A DNA stretch of 64,000 bases from Vibrio sp. CDRSL-10 TSBA. Lineage in GTDB: Bacteria > Pseudomonadota > Gammaproteobacteria > Enterobacterales > Vibrionaceae. Every line of letters starts with the position of its first letter. Position 1 is the stretch's first letter. A model generated the notes under the pieces. The model saw nothing but the letters and a program-made list of their open reading frames with translations, did not search any database and had not been told where the DNA came from. The position numbers and the translations under genes are program-made. The stretch covers positions 1,736,001 to 1,800,000 of the forward strand of contig CP155566.1 in assembly GCA_039696685.1 (NCBI GenBank), in the 5' to 3' direction. Shown one piece after another: positions 20,881-30,573 of this stretch.

Positions 20881-21497
20881 TTGGCTAACTTAAACTCCAA
20901 TTTTACCGTTTGGCCTGGCTGAGTCACTGCTTTCCCCCCATCAAGTTTGGGTTGATATTTCCAGTTTCTCAATGCGCGCATGGCTTCCCGCTCAAACATA
21001 CGTTTTGGATTGGCTTCCACCACTTCGATATCGGTCGGACGACCGGTTTCGTCGATGGTAAAGCGCAATACCACATACCCTTCCGCACCACGTTTCAAAG
21101 CACGCGAAGGATAATTCGGTTCTACACGATACAGCGGTACAGCTTGCTGATTGACTCCGAAATCACCAAATGTCGGTGCGTTGATATTAATACCGTTAAT
21201 TGCGGTATCCAATCCCAACGACGGCACACTGGTCGGTGATACTGAGTTGGTGGCGGCTGTCTGCTGCTGTGATACCGGAGCTTCCTGCGGCTTTTGTGGC
21301 GCTTTTGGTTGCTCAGGTACACTGCGCTGACGACGCTGCACATCCTGCTGCTGCTCGACCATCACCATATTAAAACTGAGTGGTTCGCCTTGCTTTGGTG
21401 CCCGCATACTATCGTTATTCACCATCCAGGCCATAAAGGCAAACAAGGCCACTGCAATTCCTGCAGCAAATGGCATGGCTAACAGTAACCGCATCAT
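20877..21497 (-). CDS. tonB2: TonB2 energy transducer
   Basis: 206 aa with an N-terminal membrane anchor (residues about 5-25), a short Pro/Gln-rich periplasmic linker, and a C-terminal TonB domain: YRVEPNYPSRALKRGAEGYVVLRFTIDETGRP and a final NWKYQPKLDGGKAV. It contacts TonB-dependent outer-membrane receptors and transmits proton-motive energy. The short linker is typical of TonB2 rather than TonB1. It overlaps exbD2 by one base and the TPR gene by 4 nt. Confidence 0.9.
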   Translation of the reverse strand: MMRLLLAMPFAAGIAVALFAFMAWMVNNDSMRAPKQGEPLSFNMVMVEQQQDVQRRQRSVPEQPKAPQKPQEAPVSQQQTAATNSVSPTSVPSLGLDTAINGININAPTFGDFGVNQQAVPLYRVEPNYPSRALKRGAEGYVVLRFTIDETGRPTDIEVVEANPKRMFEREAMRALRNWKYQPKLDGGKAVTQPGQTVKLEFKLAK

Positions 21498-21901
21498 CAG
21501 CGTTGCTCCGCTGCCAATGCAATGTTCTTCACGCCCGCACCCTTCGCGGCATCCATGACTTTAACCACGGTACCGTTATAAGCATGTTCGTCCGCCTGAA
21601 TAACCAGTGACGCGTCCGGCTGCTCCAGCAGCAAATGCTCCAGAGCGGCTTCAACACGCTCCACATCCACCTGACGTTTGTCGATGTAGATGTCGTTTGC
21701 AGAAGTGATCGCGACAAAAATGCCCGCATCTTTCTGTGCCACCACGTTAGATGCTGAAGGGCGATTCACTTCGACACCGGATTCACGCACGAATGAGCTG
21801 GTGACAATAAAGAAGATCAGCATGATGAAAACAATATCCAACATGGATGTGAGGTCGATTTGTGCCTCTTCTTGTTTTGACTGACGTCGGCCAAGTCTCA
21901 T
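21497..21901 (-). CDS. exbD2: ExbD2 biopolymer transport protein
   Basis: 134 aa with one membrane segment containing the proton-relay aspartate: IDLTSMLDIVFIMLIFFIVTSSFV (Asp near residue 22). It partners with ExbB2 to energise TonB2. Its start overlaps exbB2 by 4 nt (ATGA), a coupling seen throughout this operon. Confidence 0.92.
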   Translation of the reverse strand: MRLGRRQSKQEEAQIDLTSMLDIVFIMLIFFIVTSSFVRESGVEVNRPSASNVVAQKDAGIFVAITSANDIYIDKRQVDVERVEAALEHLLLEQPDASLVIQADEHAYNGTVVKVMDAAKGAGVKNIALAAEQR

Positions 21902-22443
21902 TGCTGGCTCCTTAGCGATTTTTCTAACTTAATTTCAAACAGGCGACAGGTTTTGGCAAGACGCGCATGCACAAACATACCGGCCAGTGCGGCAACCATA
22001 CCTGCCATCGTCGGCAGAGTTGCCAGAGAGATACCTGACGCCATTAATTTCGGATTGCTGCTGCCTTGGGTCGCCATCACATCGAATACTGAAATCATAC
22101 CGGTCACTGTACCCAGCAATCCCAACATCGGACAGATAGCAACCAGCACTTTGATCACATTCAGGTTCTGGGTCAGGCTGATATGAGCCTGACCAATCCA
22201 GCCTTCACGAATCGCACGGGCGTGCCAGGAATTATGATCCTGACGCGCGTGCCATTTTTCGATCCAAACCTGACGCTGTTTCGGATAGGTGAAGACCAGG
22301 AAAATAACCCGCTCCACCACCAACAGCCAACAAAGTGCCACTACTGCGGCCAGCCACCAAAGCACGGTTCCGCCCTGAGCCATAAACTCAGACAACGGCA
22401 GAAAGAGGTTGTGTATTGAAAATAACCCGTCTGCTTGGTTCAT
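21898..22443 (-). CDS. exbB2: ExbB2 biopolymer transport protein (MotA/TolQ/ExbB family)
   Basis: 181 aa with three membrane segments. The MotA/TolQ/ExbB core VAICPMLGLLGTVTGMISVF and the third segment LPTMAGMVAALAGMFVHA are plain. It forms the proton-channel complex with ExbD2. Preceded by ttpC with a 9-nt gap. Confidence 0.92.
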   Translation of the reverse strand: MNQADGLFSIHNLFLPLSEFMAQGGTVLWWLAAVVALCWLLVVERVIFLVFTYPKQRQVWIEKWHARQDHNSWHARAIREGWIGQAHISLTQNLNVIKVLVAICPMLGLLGTVTGMISVFDVMATQGSSNPKLMASGISLATLPTMAGMVAALAGMFVHARLAKTCRLFEIKLEKSLRSQQ

Positions 22444-22452
22444 GATACTTCC

Positions 22453-23824
22453 TTACGCTGCGTTGCCGACCACGTGACCAGCCTTGTTCTGGCTGCATTC
22501 GCGTTCCGCTTCTTCCGCAACCAGGCCAATGCCCTGCTTCTCAAGAATATTACGGATGTTTTCTGCCTGAGTGCTCAGTACGTTGTGTGCCAGCAGCAGC
22601 GGCATCGCTGAAATCAGACCCAGTACTGTGGTCACCAGTGCCATCGAGATACCACCAGCCATGACTTTAGGATCGCCGTTACCAAACTGAGTGATTACCT
22701 GGAAGGTTTCAATCATACCGGTCACTGTACCCAACAGGCCCAGCATTGGCGCCAGTGCAGCCAGCAGTTTCAGCATCGACAGGCCTTTTTCCAGACCAGT
22801 CTGCTCATCAACAACCGCTTCCAGCAGACGCAGCTCCAGAGCTTCAACACTGCGGTTTCTGCTCTTTCTGGTAAACCGACAGAATGCGGCCCAGCGGGTT
22901 GTTACCCGGTTGAGAAGGCGTTTTCAGTTGCGCCTGAATTTTCTGACGTGCAATCGCCAGAGAAACACCACGATACAGACCGATGATCAGACCCACCGCC
23001 AGCAGTACCAGAATGATTTTACCAATCACGCCGCCAGCCGCCAGGCGATCACCCAGTGTCGGTGCGTGAGCCAGTTGCTCGAGCAAAGTACCGCGCGACG
23101 GATCCAGTACGACAGATTCTGTGTTGCCGTCTTTTACCGCCTGCAATGAATCCTGAGTCGGACCATTATCCGGTTGTTTCTGGTAAGCGATTGCATCTTT
23201 GCGGCCGTTGTTCCAGTCCACATAACCTTGTTCTGTCACCAGGCCCAGTGAACCGATACGAGTCGCAGAAACAGATTGCGTGCGCCCTTCACCATCGATG
23301 AAATTAATCGGGTTGGTGCTGATCTCGCCACTCGCCTTGATCTGTTCATCCATGGCTTGCCACAAACCAACCAGCTGCTTCATTGAAGGCAGTGATTTGG
23401 CCGCGACGATCGCATCAATCACACCTGCATATTGCTGACGGTCTACGCCGGTGACTGAGGTTTCAAGTTCCGATTGGATCTCTTTGGCGTTCTGACGAAC
23501 CACACCAAAGATCTCACCTAAACTGCCGGTTTCCAGGCGCAGCTTTTCTTCCAGACGCGCCAGACTGTTTTCATTCTTGCTGAACTGATCGGACAGTTTG
23601 TCCGCTTCAGCCTGCAGCGCGTCACGTTTTTTAACTAACGCGGCTTTTTCTTCTCGCAGCTCTTGTTCGGTTTTACGAAACTCGGCTTCGCGCTGCACAT
23701 TATGCGCTTGTTGAGTACGGTTTTCGGCCTGAGCTTGCTGAGTCAGTTCGCCCGCCGCGTAAGTGGAAGTCGCGGTTAACGCCAGGCTAAGCCCCATCAC
23801 TGAGACAATTTTTTTTAACATCAT
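22453..23824 (-). CDS. ttpC: TtpC, long ExbB-like protein of the TonB2 system (one frameshift in this sequence)
   Basis: About 456 aa: a signal peptide (ending STYAAG), a coiled-coil periplasmic region rich in Glu/Gln (residues about 25-110), then three membrane segments with the MotA/TolQ/ExbB core LAALAPMLGLLGTVTGMIETF. In Vibrio, TtpC is essential for TonB2-dependent iron uptake. The frame breaks at TTT 22856-22858: removing one base restores SVYQKEQNRSVEALELRLLEAVVDEQ. It is immediately preceded by the DUF3450 gene. Confidence 0.87.
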
Positions 23825-24604
23825 TTATTTCGTCTCCGCTTGAGTCAGTGAAACCGGTAGATTCAGCAAGGTTGGTGCGATTTGTTGATCAGCCAGATCA
23901 AACGCGGTATCCACGTCCATCTTCACGCCGTCATCCAGTTCCTGCCAGATGTGTTGCTGTTGGTTCCAAGACCAGTATTTAGTGGCGTTAAGATTACGCG
24001 CAATCAGCGCCACGCGGCCCAGGTAAAGAATGTCCGCTTCAACGCTGTCATCCTGGGCGAGTTTAATCTTGTCCTGATAAGTACCCAGCTTCGAACCGTA
24101 ATCCATTTCAATCTGGTACGCTTCAAGAATGCGACGATATTTCTCCGCATCGCTTACATCTGCACGTGGCATCAGCTCTTTCAGCTTCTCGATGCGATCT
24201 TCGCGTGCTGACAGGCGAATCGGCTTATCCTCACTCAGATTGTTTTCCAAACCATCAATCATCTTATACATCAGAGGCACGATGCCCTGACGAGTCTCGT
24301 TAATATCAACGATCTGCTCTTGCAGGCTGGTAATCTCACTTTCCTGGCTGGTTACCAGAGAGGACAAGTGGTCACGATAAACGACCAGGTTTTTCACCTC
24401 TTCGTTTAACTGTTCGATTTCTGATTGCAGTTGCAGCGCCGCAGCAGAGCTTTTATCGACTTGACGTTGACTGGCAGCAGACGCTGCGTTGGTTTTGTTC
24501 TGAATGGCTTTCGCGTCGTCCAGAGAATTGGCATAAGCTGGAAGCATGGCCGCCGCTGAAAGCAGTACTAAGCTAGGTTTTAAAAGGTTCATCATCGTAA
24601 TCAT
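23825..24604 (-). CDS. DUF3450 family periplasmic coiled-coil protein, first gene of the TonB2 operon
   Basis: 259 aa with a signal peptide (cleavage near AYANS) and a long heptad-rich region (residues about 25-110), followed by a mixed domain with KYWSWNQQQHIWQEL. DUF3450 proteins regularly precede ttpC-exbBD-tonB clusters; function unknown, plausibly a periplasmic partner of TtpC. The start at 24604 is uncertain: in-frame ATGs at 24595 and 24592 are alternatives and none has a strong ribosome site. No gap separates it from ttpC. Confidence 0.82.
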   Translation of the reverse strand: MITMMNLLKPSLVLLSAAAMLPAYANSLDDAKAIQNKTNAASAASQRQVDKSSAAALQLQSEIEQLNEEVKNLVVYRDHLSSLVTSQESEITSLQEQIVDINETRQGIVPLMYKMIDGLENNLSEDKPIRLSAREDRIEKLKELMPRADVSDAEKYRRILEAYQIEMDYGSKLGTYQDKIKLAQDDSVEADILYLGRVALIARNLNATKYWSWNQQQHIWQELDDGVKMDVDTAFDLADQQIAPTLLNLPVSLTQAETK

Positions 24605-24633
24605 TTACCGCGAGAGAATGCCCACATCTTAGT

Positions 24634-24652
24634 GATAACCACTCTCATTTTC
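24634..24652 (-). promoter_or_regulatory. Putative Fur box upstream of the TonB2 operon
   Basis: GATAACCACTCTCATTTTC matches 14 of 19 positions of the Fur consensus by my count, 30 bp before the first start codon of the operon. Confidence 0.65.
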
Positions 24653-24770
24653 AACTAGGTTTTTCCAATTGAATACGTTTTCTTTCGGACATCAATCTAA
24701 CACTACAGACTGATCGCTGTTAGAATTTTTACCGTACACGTTTTGTTGCATAACTAGAAAGGACAACATA

Positions 24771-25298
24771 ATGAAATTATTGAAGTTTGCCTGCGTACTA
24801 TTGGCGACTGTTTTACTTGGAGCCTGTACCGGTATGCCGGACAAGGTTACGCCGGTCAAAGGGTTTGATCTGTCCCGTTATCTGGGCACCTGGTATGAAA
24901 TCGCCCGTCTCGACCATAGTTTTGAACGTGGCTTATCGAATATCAGTGCGACCTACTCTCTTAACGACGACGGCACCGTGAAGGTCATTAACCGCGGCTG
25001 GAATGAAGAAGATCAAGCCTGGCAACAGGCGGAAGGTAAAGCGAAATTCGTCCAGTCCGATGATGTCGGTTATCTTAAAGTCTCGTTTTTCGGACCTTTT
25101 TACGGCAGTTACATTGTGTTTGATTTGCAAGATGACTATTCACTGGCGTTAGTCAGCGGGCCGGATACCGATTACTTATGGTTACTGTCGCGCACCCCGA
25201 CCATTGCCGACGATGAGTTGCAACGTGCGATCGGCGTTGCCAAGAGCGCGGGATTTGATACCTCGAAGCTTATCTTTCCCAGTCAGGAAGGAAAATAG
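24771..25298 (+). CDS. blc: Outer-membrane lipocalin Blc
   Basis: Lipoprotein with lipobox LLGAC (Cys near residue 19) and the lipocalin fold: motif GxW in SRYLGTWYEIARLDHSFERGLS (residues about 35-56), YLKVSFFGPFYGSYIVFDL, and the C-terminal YLWLLSRTP. It binds lysophospholipids or fatty acids at the outer membrane. 175 aa matches Blc. A hairpin terminator follows. Confidence 0.92.
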   Translation: MKLLKFACVLLATVLLGACTGMPDKVTPVKGFDLSRYLGTWYEIARLDHSFERGLSNISATYSLNDDGTVKVINRGWNEEDQAWQQAEGKAKFVQSDDVGYLKVSFFGPFYGSYIVFDLQDDYSLALVSGPDTDYLWLLSRTPTIADDELQRAIGVAKSAGFDTSKLIFPSQEGK

Positions 25299-25343
25299 CC
25301 GCAATTGACTGAACCGGTTATATATGACCGAACAAGATAAGAG

Positions 25344-25370
25344 AACGGACGGGATTGCCCCGTCCGTTTG
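25344..25370. terminator. Terminator between blc and the LDH-like gene
   Basis: AACGGACGGG / CCCGTCCGTT stem with an ATTGC loop; it can serve both convergent genes. Confidence 0.75.
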
Positions 25371-25400
25371 CATTTCACATTACACGTATAAACTTGGCGG

Positions 25401-26355
25401 CTAATAACTCAGCCCTGTGTTTTTGGCTACTTTGATCATGCTCTCACGCAGGTTATCGGCAATTGTATTGAGCGTCTGCATCTCATCGTCAGTAAACGGA
25501 TGTATCAGGATTTTTTCTACTCCATTTCGGCCGATCACCGCAGGTAAACTTAATACCACATCATTTAAACCGTATTCTCCGCGCAGCAAACTACCGACCG
25601 GCAACACCGAATGCTCGTTGATGGCAATGGCCTGAATAATCCGAAACACACTGGCGGCAATGCCGTGCGTGGTGTTGTTCTTGCGTTTAAATATTTCATA
25701 GCCGGCGCGTTTGACCGATTCAAGCAGTTCATCGGCATCAATCCGCTCAACACGATTGGCATCGCAGTAATAGTCTGCGTTTCTGCCCGGCAATGCTAAT
25801 CAGGCTTTTCGGAGTAAAACAGTGGCTGCCGTGCTCCCCTAACACATAACCAAACACGTTTTTCGGATCAAGATTAACGCGCTGTGCCACTATGGTCATC
25901 AGACGGGCGGTATCGACGACACAACCGGCAGAAATAACCTGCTGCGGACTATAACCCGTGTTAGCGACAATACTGTGTGTGACAATGTCACACGGGTTGG
26001 TCACTATGATAAGAATCGCTCGTGGTGCAACACGCTCTATTTTCTTGGCAATATCGACGCCAATCTTACTGTTGACTTCCGCCAGGTCCATACGTGACTG
26101 ATCCTGCTGGATCTGGGCGCCGGCAGTAATCACTACAATATCTGCGCCCACCAGTTCCAGATAATCATCGGTGGGAATAATGCGGGTATTTTTCGAAAAC
26201 GTCAGTGCTGCAGTATGGCGAAAGTCGAACACTTCGCCCTCAGCTCGTGAGACATCACGATCAAGCAGCACCAGTTCGCTGACACTGCCAAGCGTCAGCA
26301 GATAGTTACAAATTCCCACGCCGACGGCGCCGGCTCCAATCACACCTATTTTCAT
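25401..26355 (-). CDS. L-2-hydroxyacid dehydrogenase of the lactate/malate dehydrogenase family (one frameshift in this sequence)
   Basis: NAD-binding GAGAVGVGICNYL and LDRD (Asp for NAD) at the N-terminus, VTNPCDIVTH, and the catalytic His in GEHGSHCFTPKSL. The frame breaks at CCC 25786-25788: dropping one base restores SIAGRNADYYCDAN and a total of about 317 aa. The specificity loop reads AGAQIQQDQSRMDLAE: catalytic-loop Arg is present, but the position that is Gln in lactate and Arg in malate dehydrogenases appears to be Ile, as in hydroxyisocaproate-type enzymes. Substrate is therefore left open. Confidence 0.8.
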
Positions 26356-26842
26356 TTTGCTGTCCTTGATAAAACGAAGCGATCACGTAACTCATTTTAA
26401 TTTTGTGAAGTACTTTAAGTACGTTGATTTCGCTAACTACTTTGAGAATGTTAATTGCAAGCTCCGTACCAATAATATGTCGCTAAATAAGCATTACATG
26501 GCCAATTTATCTGCACTATTGCGCCTTGATAGCTCATCACAACGAACAAATGCGCCAAACTAGTGCGCTCTTTCTTCAGCCAGATACTTCTTCAGTCAGG
26601 TACTTCTTAAGTCTGTTTTTAGTTAAACCTGTTATTAAACAAGTCCGTGATTCCTGAATCCGGTAAGGACTCATGTAGTGAGTGTAGTGCCGGCACGGGT
26701 AAGTTTCACTTTGCGCACAAGGGAATAGCGCAATATTTTTTCTTTTTCCAGCCAAAGGCTTATCAAGAATCTGTTGCAGACAAACGCGCGCAGCAGCGCT
26801 ATGCTGCAAACGGCGGATTTTGGATATGAAGGAAAAAAGAGA

Positions 26843-27560
26843 ATGCCAATCATTGTAGGCCACCGCGGCGTGGCCGGAAGTTACCCGGAAAACACCCGGG
26901 TCAGCGTACAGGCTGCCATCGACCTGAAACTGGACTGGGTCGAAATCGATGTTCAGCCGACCAAAGATAATGTGCTGGTGGTCTGTCATGACCATACCAT
27001 TAACCGCTGCAGTAACGGCAAAGGCCGGATTGATGCGTACACACTGGCTGAACTGCGTCAGTTTGATTTTGGCAGCTGGTTTTCCTCCGAGTTTCCAGGG
27101 CGAACCCATCATGACGCTGGCTGAATTACTCGAACTGGCCCATACCAATCAGTTGGGGTTAAATATTGAGGTTAAGGTTGATCGCCACGACGCAAGCGAA
27201 GTCGCTGCGCAGTTAAAACAGCAACTCGATACCAGCCCGATGCCGGCAGAACAGATCTTACTGTCCAGTTTCAGTCACGAGATCATTCGCGAGTTGCATC
27301 AGCACTGCCCCGGCTACCGTCTCGGTGTGCTGACCGAAAGGCTGTCTGCCAAAGACAAAGCCCTGTTACAAGAAGTGGCGGCTTTCAGTGCTAACCTTAA
27401 TTACCGCTGGGTGAATCAGGCGCACATTGATTATTTACGCCAACAGGGTTACCAGATCTGGTGTTACACCGTAAACGATGCGGATAAGTTCAGCTATCTT
27501 AACCAAGTCGATGCCATTTTTAGCGACTGGCCTGCACGTTTCTTACACCCGGCGCACTGA
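26843..27560 (+). CDS. Glycerophosphodiester phosphodiesterase (one frameshift in this sequence)
   Basis: UgpQ-like cytoplasmic GDPD, about 238 aa from the ATG at 26843 (GGAAAAAAG upstream). Catalytic motifs GHRGVAGSYPENTRVS, EIDVQPTKDNVLVVCHDHTINRCSNGKG and NIEVKVD are intact. The frame breaks at CC 27095-27096: removing one C gives SWFSSEFQGEPIMTLAELLELA. It hydrolyses glycerophosphodiesters to glycerol-3-phosphate and an alcohol. Confidence 0.87.
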
Positions 27561-27689
27561 CCTGATAAGCCCCGGCAATTGTGCAGCGGGGCTTAACTCA
27601 ATGTTGCTGTCAGCGGCAGTAACCATTTTGCTGATAAAGGCAATCGCCAGGCCACAAACGGATCAACAGACGAGCGTGAGAGCCTTCGC

Positions 27690-28161
27690 TCAAAGGAACA
27701 ATGCTTTGTCCACTTTGATGACCGCTTTGCGGATTGGCATCGGCTGATCATCGGTGGCAATCAGCGGGCGATGAGGCTGGCCGGGATAAAAGATCACAAA
27801 GTCGCCTGCTTCCACGTCCACAAAGCGCTCATTGCTTTGCTGCTTACTGAACGCAATATCCCTTTGTTCGAGACGATCGTCATCTAACCCGTCAAACAGA
27901 GTGACACCGTAACCAAAAGTCTCTTTACCTTGCAGCAGAATTTGCACGTCGAGATAACGGCGGTGGCATTCAGCGATACGCTCATCACGCATTTGGGTAT
28001 GGTCATGGGTAACGAAGAAAAACGCGGCATCACCCTCAAGTTTCGTAGCGGCCGTCTTCTATCGGCGATTGCAGACGCTCAGCCACCCGTTGAATCAATT
28101 GTTTGAGCGCTGGTGACAGTGACTGGGTAAACTCAAGTTGTGACAAATGACCAATAAACAC
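27690..28161 (-). CDS. YhcH/YjgK/YiaL family protein (one frameshift in this sequence)
   Basis: A small cupin-like family (DUF386) found with sialic-acid and other sugar catabolic genes. The start is taken as GTG 28161 (VFIGHLSQLEFTQSLSP), since a family start is normally M-I/F-x-G-x-L; about 156 aa after correction. Removing one base at TTT 28041-28043 gives GRYELEGDAAFFFVTHDHTQ. RRYLDVQILLQGKETFGYG and GDFVIFYPGQPHRPLIA carry the metal-binding residues of the family. No sugar catabolic gene adjoins it. Confidence 0.8.
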
Positions 28162-28368
28162 AAATCTATTCCTTTGTTTGTTGTGACTGGCTCTTATAGT
28201 ACTCCTATTCCCGAACGGAAAAAGAACTTTTTAAAACACTGGTTCAAAATTACGAATAGCTAAGTCAATATTCATTCAACGCCGCTTTTACAACGAAGGT
28301 TCCTTACAGCATTTGTTTTTTACAACAACCGTTCATTACAACCAATAGCCAGCGGAGACATATCGCGC

Positions 28369-29220
28369 ATGGAATGGATTCAAGTCAGCCATTTATGGAT
28401 TTGGGCCTTGTTAGGTCTTGCCATCATTGCCGCCTTAATGAGTTTCTACTTCAGCACCTTGCGGACAGGCAGCCTGGGGCTGTTACTCATCACTTTACTG
28501 AGTGCGTTAGTGAGCGAACAAATAACCTGGCTGGCCTTGGTCTACAGTGCCGTCGGTCTGGGATGCGCTTTTCTGCTGCCCCGCTTTAACCGGGATATGA
28601 AAAAACTCGCCTGGGTATTCCTGTTGTTGTGGTGTACCGCCTTGCTGCTGCACTCGGTGCCCGGATTTAACAACATATTGGTGCTGGACAAGGTACACAC
28701 CGGACCAGGCAGCCTGCCGTTCACTCTCTATCTCAATCTGGATAAACCTTTGGTGTTTTTTGCCCTCTGGCTGGCGCAGTTCGGATTACTTGGCGACCAT
28801 CATCAGCGTATCAGGCCGCTTACCTGGCTGATCCTGCCCGGCCTGCTGGCTCTGCTACCGCTCGCCTGGGCGGTTGGCGCCATCCAACCGGAATGGAGTG
28901 TGCCAGACTGGCTGTGGCTGTTTGTGCTCAACAATTTACTCATCACCTGTGTGGTGGAAGAAGCCCTGTTTCGTGGCTTGTTGCAGCAATGGCTGGTGAA
29001 GATTTTCGGAGCGGTCGGGGGCATTATCCTCGCCAGCGCCCTGTTTGGCCTGGCGCATCTGGCCGGAGGGATGATGTTGGTGGTATTCGCTGCACTGGCG
29101 GGATTAGGTTACGGCCTGGCCTATTATCTCAGTCAGCGGTTATGGGTCGCGATTGGCTTTCACTGCCTGTTTAATCTGACCCATTTAGTGCTGTTCACCT
29201 ACCCGGCTGCCGCCGGATAG
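28369..29220 (+). CDS. CPBP family intramembrane glutamic endopeptidase
   Basis: 283 aa with about eight hydrophobic segments. The three CPBP/Abi motifs are present: EEALFRGLLQQWL (residues about 197-209), FGLAHLAGG and GFHCLFNLTHL. These form the intramembrane protease site. Members take part in prenyl-protein processing, bacteriocin self-immunity or signalling; nothing nearby selects among these. Confidence 0.85.
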   Translation: MEWIQVSHLWIWALLGLAIIAALMSFYFSTLRTGSLGLLLITLLSALVSEQITWLALVYSAVGLGCAFLLPRFNRDMKKLAWVFLLLWCTALLLHSVPGFNNILVLDKVHTGPGSLPFTLYLNLDKPLVFFALWLAQFGLLGDHHQRIRPLTWLILPGLLALLPLAWAVGAIQPEWSVPDWLWLFVLNNLLITCVVEEALFRGLLQQWLVKIFGAVGGIILASALFGLAHLAGGMMLVVFAALAGLGYGLAYYLSQRLWVAIGFHCLFNLTHLVLFTYPAAAG

Positions 29221-29229
29221 CGGCAAAAT

Positions 29230-29835
29230 TCAGGGCTGATGACGATCCCGCGTTGCCGCTGAGACCTCACTTTCAGTTGCTTTACGTCGTCTAATCCGGT
29301 GTCGATACAACCAGGCCAACACCCCGACCAGGGCAATTGCGCCGAAAGCCTGCAGTTCATAATGTTTGATATCGCCAAGAATCACTTCAATCGTATTGCC
29401 GAACAGGTAACCCAAGACACCGACCACACAAGCCCAAATCGCGGCGCCGATGATGTTAAATAACAGAAAACGGGTCGGTTTAACTGAACTGGCGCCTATC
29501 AGAAACGGAGTAACAGTGCGCAAACCATACAGAAAACGGAAACCCAGAATCAAAAGTACCTGATGTTTATCCAGCAGATCCAGTACCCGCTGAGATTTCA
29601 CCTGCCAGTGAGGCCTTTTCATCAGCGCCTGTTTGCCTTTATAGCGGCCAATATAATAATAGAGCTGATCACCCAGCAAACTGCCGCAGAACGCACATAC
29701 AATAACCCAGGGCAATTCCAGATAACTGCGGTGCGCGGCAAACCCGCCCAGCACTAGTACCGTTTCCCCTTCAAAGAAAGTCCCGACCGCAATCGCTATA
29801 TAGCCGTAATCCGCAATAAGTTGTTCCAGAGACAT
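29230..29835 (-). CDS. DedA family inner-membrane protein
   Basis: 201 aa from the ATG at 29835. DedA hallmarks: GTFFEGETVLVLGGFAA, CGSLLGDQLYYYIGRYKG and the amphipathic FRFLYGLRTVTPFLIGAS. The family is implicated in undecaprenyl-phosphate or phospholipid recycling. It is convergent with the CPBP gene, 9 nt apart. Confidence 0.88.
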   Translation of the reverse strand: MSLEQLIADYGYIAIAVGTFFEGETVLVLGGFAAHRSYLELPWVIVCAFCGSLLGDQLYYYIGRYKGKQALMKRPHWQVKSQRVLDLLDKHQVLLILGFRFLYGLRTVTPFLIGASSVKPTRFLLFNIIGAAIWACVVGVLGYLFGNTIEVILGDIKHYELQAFGAIALVGVLAWLYRHRIRRRKATESEVSAATRDRHQP

Positions 29836-29925
29836 AAAAATCACTCAACTAAACCAATATGCTTACGTTAATCCAATGACGGGTCGGCGACAATCACTAA
29901 CCGGCTATTACTCTCTGACAAGCGA

Positions 29926-30573
29926 TTATTCGCTGTCTGGTTGCTGCTCCGGTGCGGCGCGCGCGAATCCTGGAATGCGCCGCAGCCGCTCGGTAATACG
30001 CTGGATTTGCGGATAATCCTGCATCGGTACATTAAAACGCTCCGCGTTATACACTTGCGGCACCAGGCACACGTCCGCCAGTGACAAGGTATCACCAACA
30101 CAATACTGGCCGCTGCGACGCAGCAATTTCTGCTCAAAGGCGCTAAACCCGACCTGAATCCAGTGCCGATACCAGGCGTCTTTCTGCTCTTCGCTGACCG
30201 CAAGATGCTGGCGCAGATACTGCAAAACACGCAGGTTGTTAAGAGGATGGATATCAGAGGCAATATCCTGCGCCAGAGACAAAACCTGATACTTATCGTG
30301 CCCCGAGGCCGGGATCATTGGCATCTGCGGATAGACATCGTCAAGGTATTCGATGATCGCCAGTGATTGTGACAGGGTCATGTCGCCGTCGGTCAGCACC
30401 GGCACCAGCTCGCTCGGATTAAGCTGATGGTAGGCATCTCTGTGCTGCTCGCCGCCGTTTCTGACCAAGTGCACCGGTGACATTTGATAGTTCAGCCCTT
30501 TCAGGTTCAGTACGATACGCACCCGATAGGCCGCCGAAGAGCGCCAGTAACCATATAAGGTGATGTTACTCAT
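29926..30573 (-). CDS. maiA: Maleylacetoacetate isomerase (zeta-class GST)
   Basis: Isomerises maleylacetoacetate to fumarylacetoacetate using glutathione; fourth gene of the tyrosine/homogentisate operon. The zeta-class signature YWRSSAAYRVRIVLNLKGL spans residues 7-25, and SLAIIEYLDDVYP and SLADVCLVPQVYNA follow. 215 aa, the family size. Its start overlaps the stop of the preceding hydrolase gene. Confidence 0.9.
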   Translation of the reverse strand: MSNITLYGYWRSSAAYRVRIVLNLKGLNYQMSPVHLVRNGGEQHRDAYHQLNPSELVPVLTDGDMTLSQSLAIIEYLDDVYPQMPMIPASGHDKYQVLSLAQDIASDIHPLNNLRVLQYLRQHLAVSEEQKDAWYRHWIQVGFSAFEQKLLRRSGQYCVGDTLSLADVCLVPQVYNAERFNVPMQDYPQIQRITERLRRIPGFARAAPEQQPDSE

